DNA of 64,000 bases. Source: Patella vulgata (lineage: Eukaryota > Mollusca > Gastropoda > Patellidae). Under the pieces are notes generated by a model, which saw nothing but the letters and a program-made list of their open reading frames with translations, had not been told where the DNA came from and did no database searches. The position numbers and the translations under genes are program-made. Positions 24,709 through 35,455 of the stretch are shown one piece after another. The DNA is taken from the NCBI RefSeq assembly GCF_932274485.2, contig NC_065879.2, forward strand, positions 18,526,591 to 18,590,590, given 5' to 3'. The number at the start of each line of letters is the position of its first letter. The first letter of the stretch is position 1.

Positions 24709-27227
24709 TTAATTATTTTTACCCTTGGTTGGTGCTGTTTCACTTGGTGTTGTACTTGGACTGGGTTGTGGTGTAGTTGTAGTTGTTGGCGGTGGTGTAG
24801 TTGTAGTTGTTGGCGGTGGTGTAGTTGTAGGTGGTGGTGTAGTTGTAGTTGTTGGCGGTGGTGTAGTTGTAGTTGTTGGCGGTGGTGTAGTTGTTGGCGG
24901 TGGTGTAGTTGTTGGCGGTGGTGTAGTTGTAGTTGTTGGCGGTGGTGTCGTTGGCGGTAAGGTTGTGGGACCGGTTGTTGTAGATGGAGCCGTAGTAGTT
25001 GGACCGGTTGTTGTAGATGGAGCCGTAGTAGTTGGACCGGTTGTTGTTGGAACTGTAGTAGTTGGAACTGTGGCTGTGGTGGTTGCATGTAATAAAATTT
25101 AAACATCATTTATTGTAGACCAAGAGACCATGCGGCCCAAATCCATGTTTTAAAAAAAAAAATCAATTTGTGGGTGTGGAATAATCTGGAGTAAATATTC
25201 TATAAAAGTTATATCGTCTACAAATATGAACATATAATATATCCTATTTAAGCAAAAGCAACCAATGGGGGTCAATCTAATTAAAATCACATTTTGTACA
25301 TTACATAAGATATATCATATATTCAGAACTGCCGATGGTGCCAGGGTTATATACACAGGACTTCAGTGAGATTATAAATACACCAGTGGACATTGTTTAG
25401 CCATGACTAGAACTTTGTTTTCATTGGATGTTTACAGTAAACAAGTAAGAACGCGACACAATGAAAATGCATTCGAAATATAAGATTTGGTATTTTTAAA
25501 TCCCAATCATCAATCCCATATCGGCTTTTAGTGGCGTTTGTGGGTAAAGATTGGACAGAACTTTGGACCATCTATATACGGTCTATGATACATGGATATT
25601 TAAAGCCCTTTCAATGTCAATATAAATACGATAAAATGTTTAGTATCTATTTCCTAGTATTTTTAGCCTAATTACTGGCTAAGGTTATAGAAAATAATGC
25701 CGATTCAGACTGGTGTAAATACTGAAATTAATTTGTTTGCAGAAAACCATAGCAAAACCAATTAAATGGATGACTTGGGAAATCAGGACAAAGGGTTTAG
25801 GGTGGAACAAAAGTCCTCTTAATTAGTTCGGAACAGGGGAGAAATGAAAGTAATATGATGTGTGGTTGTACTTACTTGTTATTGGGTATCCTGGACACCA
25901 GATAGTGAAGTTATCTTCTACAATACCAATTTAATATCATTGTCAACATGAACAAATTTTACATGTAAACATAAGACCAATAGTCCATTGAGATTTAAAT
26001 TCTTATGGTATACAGAATATATGCGCATGTGAGTAACAATAGTATGTCCAAGATATTTAACATTGTCGACCGTTCAAATTACTTTATTCTAGCCTGTTAT
26101 GACTGAAGATTATCGTAGCAGCGGTACTTGACAATTGAAGCTAAGTCTAGATTTTCAATTTTATTGTTAAATCATGCGCGTGTTTCAATGCATTGCGAGT
26201 TGTTATTATGCTTGTTGCGTGAATAAGAGTCTCAATAACATTTGAAGCCAAAATAAAGGCCTGCAATAGGCAGATAATGCTGTTACATAATGCATCTTTG
26301 AGCTTTCTTACTAATTTTAGTTTGAACATAAAATAGGTTATATCTCACAGATCACGTTAAATCAACATTAATAAAATCAACAATTTATATTAGACTCTTG
26401 GAAATGAAAAGGGTTGTTACATTTTAACAATGATTGAGTACAGTGAACTTATACAATAGTAAATAACGAAAATACATTCTGGTTCTCAGACAATCCTTCC
26501 TAAAATTTGCTGCGGGATGGAGGTTTATATTTTTGTGGATTTATTTTGTCAGACGATCATACTGGGCTAGCTAAATGACATTTTATAAACATCACATTTC
26601 AAAGTATTATATTATTCAGTATCATTTTCGATTGTCAATAGCCTACAGTACATTTTGAGATTCATTCGAATATTTTTATTATAGAGTAACTTCCTGTCCC
26701 AGGGAAATCATTTAACCACGGTAATTAATGGTACTGGCAGATACTATCATGATTTCCAAACTGGTGCTATTGCATTTTACTAGTAAATGAAATTTAATAC
26801 AATTAGATTATCCAGTAGAACTTGATCAATATTCATAAAATTTCATAAATTAAAATTTGAAACTTACTTGAACTAAGTACCACAAGTACAGTAGCATTCA
26901 CGCCGGTTGCTAGCGTGTCGTTGGTAAACAAATGAAGGGTAAAGTTTTTATCGATGGTTACTGTGTCTGAAGTGAGGTCGTAGTTGCAAGTTGTTCTGTT
27001 TGTGGGATATAAGTCAGTACCATCGTCACTTCTTAATTGAATACCTACACAATCTCCATCTCCTCCATTCATTACAAAAACTTCATAGGTGACTGGACTC
27101 GTGATTAATACTGAGCAAGAAAGGTTGGTATTAGCGAATGATTCATAGCTGGATTTGGGGTACAAGGAATTGTACAAATGACGAGTAGTTAAATTTTCAA
27201 AAAGATAATAATGTTCATCAATTTTAT
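24709..27227 (-). CDS. Secreted/surface protein with CUB-like domain and Thr/Pro mucin-like stalk (partial)
   Basis: Two minus-strand exons: 27227-26868 (360 nt) and 25073-24709 (365 nt), joined across a 1.8 kb intron. The upstream exon has a strong acceptor (TTTTTGTATTTCAG) and a GTAAGT donor. The phase-1 junction fits the next exon exactly. Exon 1 encodes about 119 residues resembling a CUB domain (SLYPKSSYESFANTNLSCSV ... NGGDGDC ... DKNFTLHLFTNDT) with three visible cysteines and six N-glycosylation sequons, which suggests an extracellular protein. Exon 2 encodes about 120 residues of Thr/Pro repeats (GPTTTAPSTTT twice, then PPPTTT/PPPTTTTT units), a likely heavily O-glycosylated stalk, and ends in KGKNN and a stop. 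A donor at AAGG/GTAAAA before the stop is possible. The first exon(s) with a signal peptide were not found before the D repeat at 28012, so the gene may be cut or may continue beyond it. Confidence 0.65.
25110..26867 (-). other. Intron of the CUB/mucin-like gene
   Basis: AT-rich, with no conserved exon visible between the GTAAGT donor at 26867 and the acceptor at 25074-25075. The weak minus frame at 26147-26329 has no recognised domain and no good splice sites in phase. Confidence 0.5.
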
Positions 27228-27315
27228 CTGAAATACAAAAATAACTACTGTACATGTGGAATATAACAAAATAACGAAATGTAAAACATAACGTGTGAAA
27301 TACAAAAACCAAAGG

Positions 27316-27395
27316 AAGCAGTGGTGGCTCAGTGAGTAAGGTGTTGCCTTGCTAACCTGGAGGCCCCGTTTTCGATTCCGGTGTTGGCCAAGAAA
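27316..27395 (+). repeat. tRNA-derived SINE head (Pol III A and B boxes)
   Basis: About 80 bp with an A-box-like TGGCTCAGTGAGTAAG (27325-27340) and a B-box-like TTTTCGATTCC (27369-27379) at tRNA-like spacing, ending TGTTGGCC. It is not a clean tRNA: the acceptor ends do not pair well. Best read as a tRNA-related SINE fragment inserted upstream of the minus-strand CUB exon. Confidence 0.6.
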
Positions 27396-28011
27396 GTTCA
27401 TCGCAAATTATAGCTTTAAACTATAACACATACATGTACTTATTGAAGAACAATTACTGATTGTTCTTCCGTATCACGGTATATTATAGTTTATTGCTCT
27501 ATCCAAAAGATCAAAATTATAGCTTATACGAGTCCTCTGTCCATCTCTATTAACATGCAATGTGAAATTAATTTAGACATGATTTAGGGCCAACTTAAAT
27601 CCCAAAAGAAATTATTAACATGACACATGTGGTTTAAAAACGGCTAAATCATCAGCTGCACTTACATTACTTTAATGATCATCGTGCTCTGTAAAAGACA
27701 CGAAAGGCATGCACACACTTTGTGCGGTTTAACATGTACAATGTTGAAACGCTTAACATACACATTATATAATTGATTACGAAGGCCCATTAGTGCCAAA
27801 CTAAAAAAAAAACAAAAAAAAAACAAACAAAAAAACCCACCCAAAATATTATTCCGTGAACTAATTAGTATTTCGTTTGAACGAATTAGTAATAGTATCT
27901 CGTAGCTGTTCACTGAGCTAGTGAAAATTCAATCTACCATTTCACTTCTTAAAGATACATTATGGGAGCTTAGATAAAGAGCTGGTAGTTCTCACTATAA
28001 CTATAATAATT

Positions 28012-29178
28012 AACCAGCGGCTGCCAGGCAGGATACGCTCACATTTTCGAGAGATGGATAGAGAACAAGCTAAGAAGAAAGTGATTTTTCCTACAATCAA
28101 GGGCCATATTTCAGGAAATTACAATTCGATATGCGCAAATATCGAAAGGAACCGAGATCTTTGTGTTATAAACTTACATTTCAAGTTTCAACAAAATCGG
28201 ATAAAAATTGTGACTTCTATAGGGTCCACAACTTTGATATACCCTATTTTTACGCTATTTGAGAACGAAGGGTGGCCATTTTATGTCAGTTTAGGGCCGA
28301 TCTTCACGAAATTCGAACTAAGTCGTCCTTAGGGTGTAACGGTGATATAATAATACGGGTTTTTTAAATCGGATAAAAATTATGACCTCTATAGGGTCCA
28401 CAAGCTAAAAACGCGATTTTTCATACAATCAGGAGCCATAATTCAGGAAGTTATGGTCCGATAGGCGCAAATATCGAAAGGGACCAAGATCTTTGGGTTA
28501 TAAACTTACATTTCAAGTTTCAACAAAATCGGATTAAAATTGTGACCTCCATATTTTTACGCTATTTGAGAACGAAGGGCGACCATTTTGTCTGTCAGTT
28601 TTGGGCCGATTTTCACGAAATTCAAACTCAGCCGACCTTAGGGTGTAACGGTGATATAATAATACGTTTTTTTAAATCGGATAAAAATTATGACCTCTAT
28701 AGGGTCCACAAGCTAAAAACGCGATTTTTCGTAAAAACAGGGGCCATAATTCAGGAAGTTACGGTCTGATATGCGCAAATATCGAAAGGAACCGAGATCT
28801 TTGGGTTATAAACTTACATTTCAAGTTTCAACAAAATTGGATAAAAATTGAGACCTCTATAGGGTCCACAACCTTGATATACCATATTTTTACGCTATTT
28901 GAGAACGAACGGCGGCCATTTTGTCTGTCAATTTTGGGCCAATTTTCACGAAAATCGAACTCAGCCATCCTTAGGGTATAACGGTGATATAATAATACTG
29001 TTTTTTTAAATCGGATAAAAATTATGACCTCTATAGGGTCCACAAGCTAAAAACGTGATTTTTCGTACAATCAGGGGCCATAATTCAGAAAGTTACGGTC
29101 CGATATGCGCGAATATCGAAAAGAACTGAGATCTTTAGGTTATAAACTTATATTTCAAGTTTCAAATAAATCTGATAA
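28012..29178 (+). mobile_element. Family D element, 3' truncated
   Basis: It begins with the D 5' end (ACCAGCGG, CTGCC-A-GGCAG, GGATACGCTCACATTTTC, GAGAGATGG), then about three core dimers. It ends in mid-repeat at TTCAAATAAATCTGATAAAA with no 3' hairpin. No coding capacity. Confidence 0.8.
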
Positions 29179-29384
29179 AAACTAGATAATGTAAAGGGAA
29201 TTTGCTGAAATTTTCAGTCAAATTGATCCCCGCTGAATCAAGTATTTAGCGACTGAATTTTGGGAATACCCTAGATCATCATCACTAAAGTTGATACGAT
29301 AAAAAACATAGTCCCGATTATTCATTTTTTGATTTAATCAGAAGCAGTAGGCCGGGTTCTAATCCAGTATCCAGTAAATATCGC

Positions 29385-29572
29385 AGGCTAGCGTGTAGGG
29401 GTCTAGTTTAGCAGTGGGAGGAAACCGGAGGACCTGGAGAAAACCCACGAAGTTGGACAGGCGACCCTATTCCTTGTCACGTACAACCGGGGATTCGAAA
29501 CCACGCGAGTTGACTCAATGACAGGCCTTATGATACAGCACGCACACGCTAACCATTCGGCCACCCAACCCC
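29385..29572 (-). mobile_element. V-SINE-type element with tRNA-like head, minus strand
   Basis: Read on the minus strand: a tRNA-like head with A box TGGCCGAATGGTTAG (29563-29549) and B box GGTTTCGAATCC (29502-29491), then a central domain with TGGGTTTTCTCCAGG and TCCGGTTTCCTCCCAC. That central domain is the V-domain known from fish HE1 and molluscan RUDI SINEs. The 3' part is missing. Confidence 0.75.
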
Positions 29573-29779
29573 CCCTTCCTGTTTAAGAATATACATGTCA
29601 TAAAACAATGACTTCACTACAATGTTGTGGCTAACATTAAACATACTGGGCTTTTAAAATGTTGACAACTTTCAACGTAGTCTATACTAATTCCCCTTCT
29701 CATAAAGGCAAAGAAGGTTAGGCGTTGGGTTTGTTTTACCAAATTTACAGACAAAATATTAACAAAAAAGTGGCATGCA

Positions 29780-30876
29780 CCAAAATAAATAGTTGCTGTC
29801 TTTACGGTATAAATATCCAAAGTTCCAAAATGATCCACTCAGAATTGCAGCCTGTAGATGATAAATACAAAAATTGGGTGTGGCTCTGCCTCTGGGGGTT
29901 GAATATTGAACAATATAAATGGGAACCACCCTGTTATTGAAATGACAACATCAATAGTTGCCGCCCTTAGGGTATAAAGAATACCAAGTTCCAAGATAAT
30001 CCATTCAGTATTGTGGCCTTCGCCCCTGGGGGTCAGGGCATTCACCAAAATCAATAGTTGACGCCCTTAGGCTATAAGGAATACATATGCCAAGTACCAA
30101 GTTGATCCATTCAGAATTATGGTCTGTAAACAATAAACACAAAAATTGGGCGTGGCTCTGCCCCTGGGGGTCGGGACATGCAGTTGGCATCCTTACGGTA
30201 TAAGGAATAGGTATGCAAAGTTACAAAAGGATCTGTAAAGAATTGTGCCCTGTAGACGAAACACAAGACACACAAACATTGGGTGTGGCTCTGTCCCAGG
30301 GGGTCGGACATGCACCAAAAATAATAGAGGTCAGCCATAGGGTATACTATAAGGAATAAGTATAAAAAAGTTTTCAAGACGACTGATTAAGCATTGCAAG
30401 CTGTAAGTGACATACTGACACACAAAAAGAAAATGGGCGTGCCTCTGCCCCTGGGTGTTGGGCATTCACCATAAACAATAGGGATGTTCCTTAGGATAGA
30501 AGGAATAAGTATCATGCAACGTTTCAAGGTAATATTAACTAATATGTTAAGAAATTTGATCTCTAGATAACAAACAAATAAATACAAGAAATGGGCGTGG
30601 TTCTGCCACCGGGGGGTCGGGCATGCACCAAAAACAATAGGGATCATCCTTAGGGTATAAGGAATTCATATGGAATTTTTTCAAGACGATCGATTAAGAA
30701 TTGTGGCCTGTAGGCGATACACAGACACCCAAAAAGAAAATGGGTGTGGCTCTACACCTGGGGTTTGGGCATGCACCCCAAACGATAGGGTTGTTCCTTA
30801 GGGTACAAAGAATAAGTATGCAAAGTTTCAAGATGACACATTAAGAAATGCGGCCTGTCCATGCCAAACAAATACA
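29780..30876 (+). repeat. Family F tandem repeat, about 135-160 bp unit
   Basis: About seven degenerate units marked by GTGGCTCTGCCCCTGGGGGTC-like text near 29880, 30020, 30150, 30286, 30436, 30596 and 30745, each followed by CATGCACCAAAAACAATAG, CCTTAGGGTATAAGGAAT and GTTTCAAGA. It is broken off by the D insertion at 30877 and resumes at 31961. The minus-strand open frames here are by-products of the repeat. Confidence 0.8.
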
Positions 30877-31960
30877 ACCAGCGGCTGCCAGACAGGATAC
30901 GCCCACATTTTCGAGAGATGGATAGAGAACAAGCTAAAAAGAAAGTGATTTTTCCTACAATCAAGGGCCATAATTCAGGGAATTACAATTCGATATGCGC
31001 AAATATCGAAAGGAACCAAGATCTTTGGGTTATAAACTTATATTTCAAGTTTCAACAAAATCAGATAAAAATTGTGACCTCTATACGGTCTACAACCTTG
31101 ATATACCATGTTTTACGCTATTTGAGAACGAAGGGCGGCCTTTTTGTCTGCCAATTTTGGGCTGAATTTCACGAAATTCGAACTCAGCCACCCTTAGGAT
31201 GTAACGGTGATATAATAATGACCTCTATAGGGTCCACAAGCTAAAAACGCGATTTTCCGTACAATCAGGGGCCATAATTCAGGTAGTTACGGTCCGATAT
31301 GCGCGAATATCGAAAGGAACTGAGATCTTTGGGTTATAAACTTACATTTCAAGTTTCAACAAAATCGGATAAAAATTGTGACCGCTATAGGGTCCACAAC
31401 CTTGATATACCATATTTTTACGTTATTTGAGAACGAACGGCGGCCATTTTGTCTGTCAATTTTGGGCTGATTTTTACGAAATTCAAACTCAGTCGTCCTT
31501 AGGGTTTAACAGTGATATAATAATACGATTTTTTAAATCGGATAAAAATTATGACCTCTATAGGGTCCACAAGCTAAAAACGCGATTTTTCGTACAATCA
31601 GGGGCCAAAATTCAGGAAGTTACGGTCCGATATGCGCAAATATCAAAAGGAACCGAGATCTTTGGGTTATAAACTTACATTTGAAGATTCAACAAAATCG
31701 GATAAAAATTGTGACCTCTATAGGGTCCACAAGCCAAAAACATCATTTTTCGTACAAATAGGGGCCATAATCCATGAAGTTTCGATCCGATACATGCCAA
31801 TATCAAAAGCAGCCGAGATCTTTTGGAGATACACCTATATTTCAAGTTTCGTTAAAATCGGATAAGAATTGTGACCTGTAGAGTGTCCACAAACAAATTG
31901 TGGACAGGCGGACGGACAGGGGCGACAGCATAATACGTCCACATGAAAATGTGGGCGTAT
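30877..31960 (+). mobile_element. Complete family D element inserted in the F repeat
   Basis: Both ends are present. The 5' end is ACCAGCGG, an imperfect CTGCC-A-GACAG palindrome, then GGATACGCCCACATTTTC. The interior has about three core dimers. The 3' end is CCACAAACAAATTGTGG, a GGACGGACAGGGGCGAC stretch and the 28 nt hairpin at 31933-31960. F repeat text lies on both sides, so these are true borders. Length is 1.08 kb, with no coding frame of note. This is the best reference copy of D in the window. Confidence 0.85.
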
Positions 31961-32035
31961 AAAAAAATGGGCGTGGCTCTGCCCCTGGCGGTCGGGCATG
32001 CACCAAAAACAATAGGGATCATCCTTAAACATGCA
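31961..32035 (+). repeat. Family F repeat, continuation after D insertion
   Basis: AATGGGCGTGGCTCTGCCC, GGTCGGGCATGCACC and AATAGGGATCATCCTTA resume the F unit interrupted at 30876. Confidence 0.8.
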
Positions 32036-32759
32036 TTATGCACTTAGCAAAATCTGCTTAATAAAGTCTTTCTTTAGGCCTGAAATGTTATCTAAATTAT
32101 CAATTAGACATTAATTAACTTATCCAGACCATAATAAACTCTCGAAGTCAAGGTTAGCCTTCGATGTTGGCTGGATTAGATTCCTATATGCCGCTTAACG
32201 GCCATTGATAATTAAATCAAAACAGTGGATAATCGAGACTATGCTGTTTATATTAAGAACGTGTTCCGTGAGACGACCATGCAAAATCGCCCAAAAACGA
32301 TAACCTGAGGGGTCAGTGAAATTCTCGTACGGTGCATATTTACTCCCCCTCGACCCAATATTCACCACACAGAGTCTCATGATCTAGTACCCACTGGTTC
32401 CTGGACTACCGAAATCAGCTATTTTGGGTGGAAAATACCTGAAATTAATATCCCAGTTTTTTTGTGTACATGACGTCATCTCTTTATACCATTTAAAATA
32501 AAGCTCCCTGCTGCAGCTATTTATAAGAAAGTCGCCCCTTTCTTAGTATAAAGGAAAGTTGAGGTTGATAATTATGATTTCGGTTTTTATTTGTTATCTG
32601 AGACTAAAAGACTGTTTTTGTCCCATTCGGAAAACTGTTTTTTGTTGTTTTTTTTATTCCATTTACAATTCGTGTAGATCTCTGAAACTAACAGATAAAG
32701 TTCTGAATATTGATTTTTCCCTTGTTTTTAACAATTATTACGTATAACTATTGCGAAAG
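32036..32759. other. Low-copy region, nothing recognised
   Basis: No exon, domain, repeat or structured RNA could be supported. Short frames at 32195-32380 (minus) and 32559-32747 are unremarkable. Confidence 0.5.
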
Positions 32760-34381
32760 TTGTGGACAGATCGTAAGTTGTGTAAATTGAAAATCGGCCA
32801 TAATTTTGTTAATACTCAATCGATTTTTGAGATAAGTACATTTTTGGATAGCGGGAGACATTTCCGAGAAAATAGCAGTTCAAAACTGTGGAATTTAAAA
32901 ACTTTGTCGCTCTCATTTTTTTGGTGAAAAATGGAAAATTTTCAAAATTTTCTAAAAATTTTATTTTTAGGAATTTTGAAATTTCAGTTATATTTTTGGA
33001 TAGCTGACATCAATCCGATTCCAATAATATAAGTTTCGTTCTGAAATGTTGACTTTGATTTTTCACTTTTTTTCGCATTTTGGTCAAATCGTAGAGTTCT
33101 TATTTTTTTAAAACGGCTCCAACGATTTTTCTGAAACTTCAGGAATATGAAGTCGAAGGACCAGACCAGTCCATGAACTATAAATAAAAATCCCCTAATC
33201 ACCGGAAGTAGTCAAGAAAGGTATCCAACCTTTGACAAAATTGTGAAAAATGGGCGTCTGTGCGGAAAATGCGATGTATCAACAGTGTTCTTGTCGTTTA
33301 GTTAAAGTTTTATATCGTTTAATAGCCAATTGAATTGTCTATCAGATGGTACTTCAGCGACAAGTTTCTATCAAAAACTAAAAAAGTTATATGACCTTGA
33401 AAAGTAAGGTATTTTGCGATTTCGAGCAACTTTAGACGCATGTTTCTCGGAAACGCCCCCAACGATTTTTTTAAAACTTTCTCAATCGAGAGATAAATGG
33501 GTACTCTGTTGTGTGAAATCACTGTATCATTTTTTGAAATGTCAGGGGTAGCCGAAAAATGAGATCGAAAATCGAAAACGTCGTATTTTTACGATTTGGA
33601 GCATTTTTAGAGGTCTATTTCTCGAAAAGTCAACATAATATTTTTTTGGAACTTCTTCTACAGAGAGGCCTATCAGTAGTGTTATATATAAAACCATTGT
33701 ACAACAGTTCCAAATTTCAGGAGTAGCAGAACAAAGGGATCGAAAATTGAACACGGCACCTTTCATTTTTAAGCGAAACATAAGAGGAGATACAATCTGT
33801 ACGTTTTGTCAACGTATAGAGCCAATTCAAGAGTGCTTTTATCAGTGATGATATTTGAACTAAAATTATTTCAACTATGAGTGTTTTCTTCTATCCAATA
33901 TATGGGTTTAGTGACCCTGTAACAGAAATAGTTGATAGCTGTGTGTAATAATTAGTCTTTGAATTAATATTGTTGATTCTTTGTCAAAATTATCTTATAC
34001 CGGTAATCATCTGGATAGAAATCGACGGCTCGCGCTGTTTATAAGAAAGTCGAATTTGTTAAGCGGTTGCAGTAGTATCGTACAGAAGTATCGAATATTG
34101 TACCTGTGATAAAAGGCGTGACGCTGTTTGAGCATGGACTCTATCTGTAATTAGTATTAAAATTTTATTAGTGACGTCAAATCTTTAACGTGCACGAAAC
34201 CAGAAAATTGGCGATATTTCATTGAATATTCAATCAATTTTTGAACCAGTTACATATTTGAGAAGCTGACATGAACGCGATTCCGAAGTCCCGTGTACAC
34301 ATTGGTGTGACCGTAAAAGATCCCTTGGCGGTTGGAATTCTATATAAAAGAAGACTAGCGCCGCTGTACGAGCATGTTTAG

Positions 34382-34575
34382 AGGTCATTTCGGGACTAAC
34401 ATATGGTTCATTATTTTAATAATTCGCTTGCGCGTAGGGGTCATTAACAGTGGGAGGAAATCGGAGTACCCGGAGAAAACCAACAGGTTGGACAGGCGAC
34501 CCTACTCCTTGTCCCGTACAACCGGGGAACCGAAACCCCGCCAGTTGACTCAATGACAGACCGTATGATACAGCG
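34382..34575 (-). mobile_element. V-SINE-type element, truncated, minus strand
   Basis: It runs from AGGTCATTTCGGGACTAAC through AATTCGCTTGCGCGTAGGGG and the V-domain (CGGAGTACCCGGAGAAAACC) to AACCGAAACCCCGCCAGTTG and TATGATACAGCGC. The GA tail and the outer tRNA-like head are missing. Confidence 0.75.
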
Positions 34576-34755
34576 CAGTCCCAAAGGATAGCCTACCGTG
34601 CAAATTACAGCCAGCATAATGAATCTATATAAGAAACATTTATTCCTACTGGCGAATTACAAACAGTCCCCAAGGCTAGCCTACTGTGGAATTTCCAGCC
34701 AGCATAATGTATCTATATAAGAGACATTTATTCCTACTGGCGATTTAGAAATATT
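34565..34755 (+). repeat. Two-copy tandem repeat of about 95 bp
   Basis: Two adjacent copies of AGTCCC(A)AAGG(A/C)TAGCCTAC, CAGCCAGCATAATG(A/T)ATC, TATATAAGA(A/G)ACATTTATTCC and TACTGGCGA(A/T)T. It abuts the SINE. Confidence 0.8.
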
Positions 34756-35270
34756 GCATGAAGAAATTCAAATCAGAAGAACAGAAACACGACTAATGCA
34801 CAGTATCATATTGATTATAAAAGAACAATGTATATATTGGTTACACTATATATGTCAAAAAACAACAATAATTAGATAATAATAATTATTTACTAATTAT
34901 ATAAATCATTTTAAGAGGTAGGAGTTATCCGTTGTTTAATTTAACAGTTATATAATTAATTTTCTCGGAAAAGCCACCAATGATTTTTTTCAAACTTGCT
35001 CAATCGAGATTCTACTGGGTAGTGTATTGTGTGAAACCCTTGTACAATTTTTCTAATTTTCATGGGTAGCCGAAAAAAGAGATCGAAAATTGAAAACAGC
35101 GTATTTTTACGAGTTAGAGCATGTTTAGGGGTCGATATCTGAGTTATGCTAGAGTGTGGATTTTTTTGGGCGTGGGGGGAGTGGTGGGGATAGTCTTTTG
35201 TCATGCATCTGGCGATCGTGTGACGCCTTTGCGACAGTGAAAGCCTTCAGTATTGCGCGCAATTCTAGTT

Positions 35271-35455
35271 AGGCTTTCACCTTCGGTGAAAGACTATTGT
35301 TATTACTAAGATTAATATTATTAGGCTTTCACCTTCGGTGAAAGACTATTGTTATTACTAAGATTAATATTATTATTAAGCTTTCATATTACATATGAAA
35401 GCTTATTGTTTCTGTTAAGATTATTATTAAGCTTTCATATTACATATGAAAGCTT
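35271..35455 (-). repeat. Stack of four 3' hairpins: two type C, two type B
   Basis: Hairpins at 35271-35295 and 35323-35347 (AGGCTTTCACC-TTC-GGTGAAAG) are followed by two at 35378-35404 and 35429-35455 (AAGCTTTCATAT-TAC-ATATGAAAGCTT). Each is followed by ATTGTT, a T-rich stretch and TAAGATTA. Spacing is 51-55 bp. The stack sits directly against the 5' end of element C. Confidence 0.85.

Larger units (their letters stand above)
32760..35270 (-). mobile_element. Family C element, minus orientation
   Basis: Read on the minus strand, the 5' end at 35270 is AACTAGA, the palindrome ATTGCGCGCAAT, then ACTGAAGGCTTTCAC, matching the C-type hairpins at 35271-35347. The interior holds degenerate direct repeats of roughly 220 bp (AATGTCAGGGGTAGC..., GATCGAAAAT..., TTACGATTTGG...GCATTTTTAGAGG). 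The left border and 3' end are not clear, so 32760 is approximate. It is interrupted by a SINE (34382-34575) and a local duplication (34565-34755). Confidence 0.5.

Noticed and set aside
24725-25102. Val/Gly-rich plus-strand frame and Gln/Leu-rich minus-strand frame
   Set aside because: They are shadows of the Thr/Pro-rich minus-strand exon. Only the Thr/Pro frame fits the splice phase of the CUB exon.
27316-27395. Functional tRNA gene
   Set aside because: The boxes are present, but the acceptor stem does not pair and the B box deviates. A SINE head is more likely.
27662-27690. Upstream exon of the CUB gene (acceptor TTTTACAG, then ATGATCATTAAAG, donor GTAAGT, minus strand)
   Set aside because: The splice phase does not fit the CUB exon, and the few encoded residues do not resemble a signal peptide.
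29617-30964. Series of minus-strand frames of 60-86 residues
   Set aside because: They are by-products of the F tandem repeat and family D; frames change from unit to unit.
35271-35455. CRISPR-like array (regular short palindromic repeats)
   Set aside because: Spacing is regular, but the intervening text is also repeated, the hairpins are transposon ends, and the DNA is from an animal.
35271-35455. Bacterial-type terminators
   Set aside because: The hairpin-plus-T-run look is coincidental. These are element 3' ends in eukaryotic DNA.
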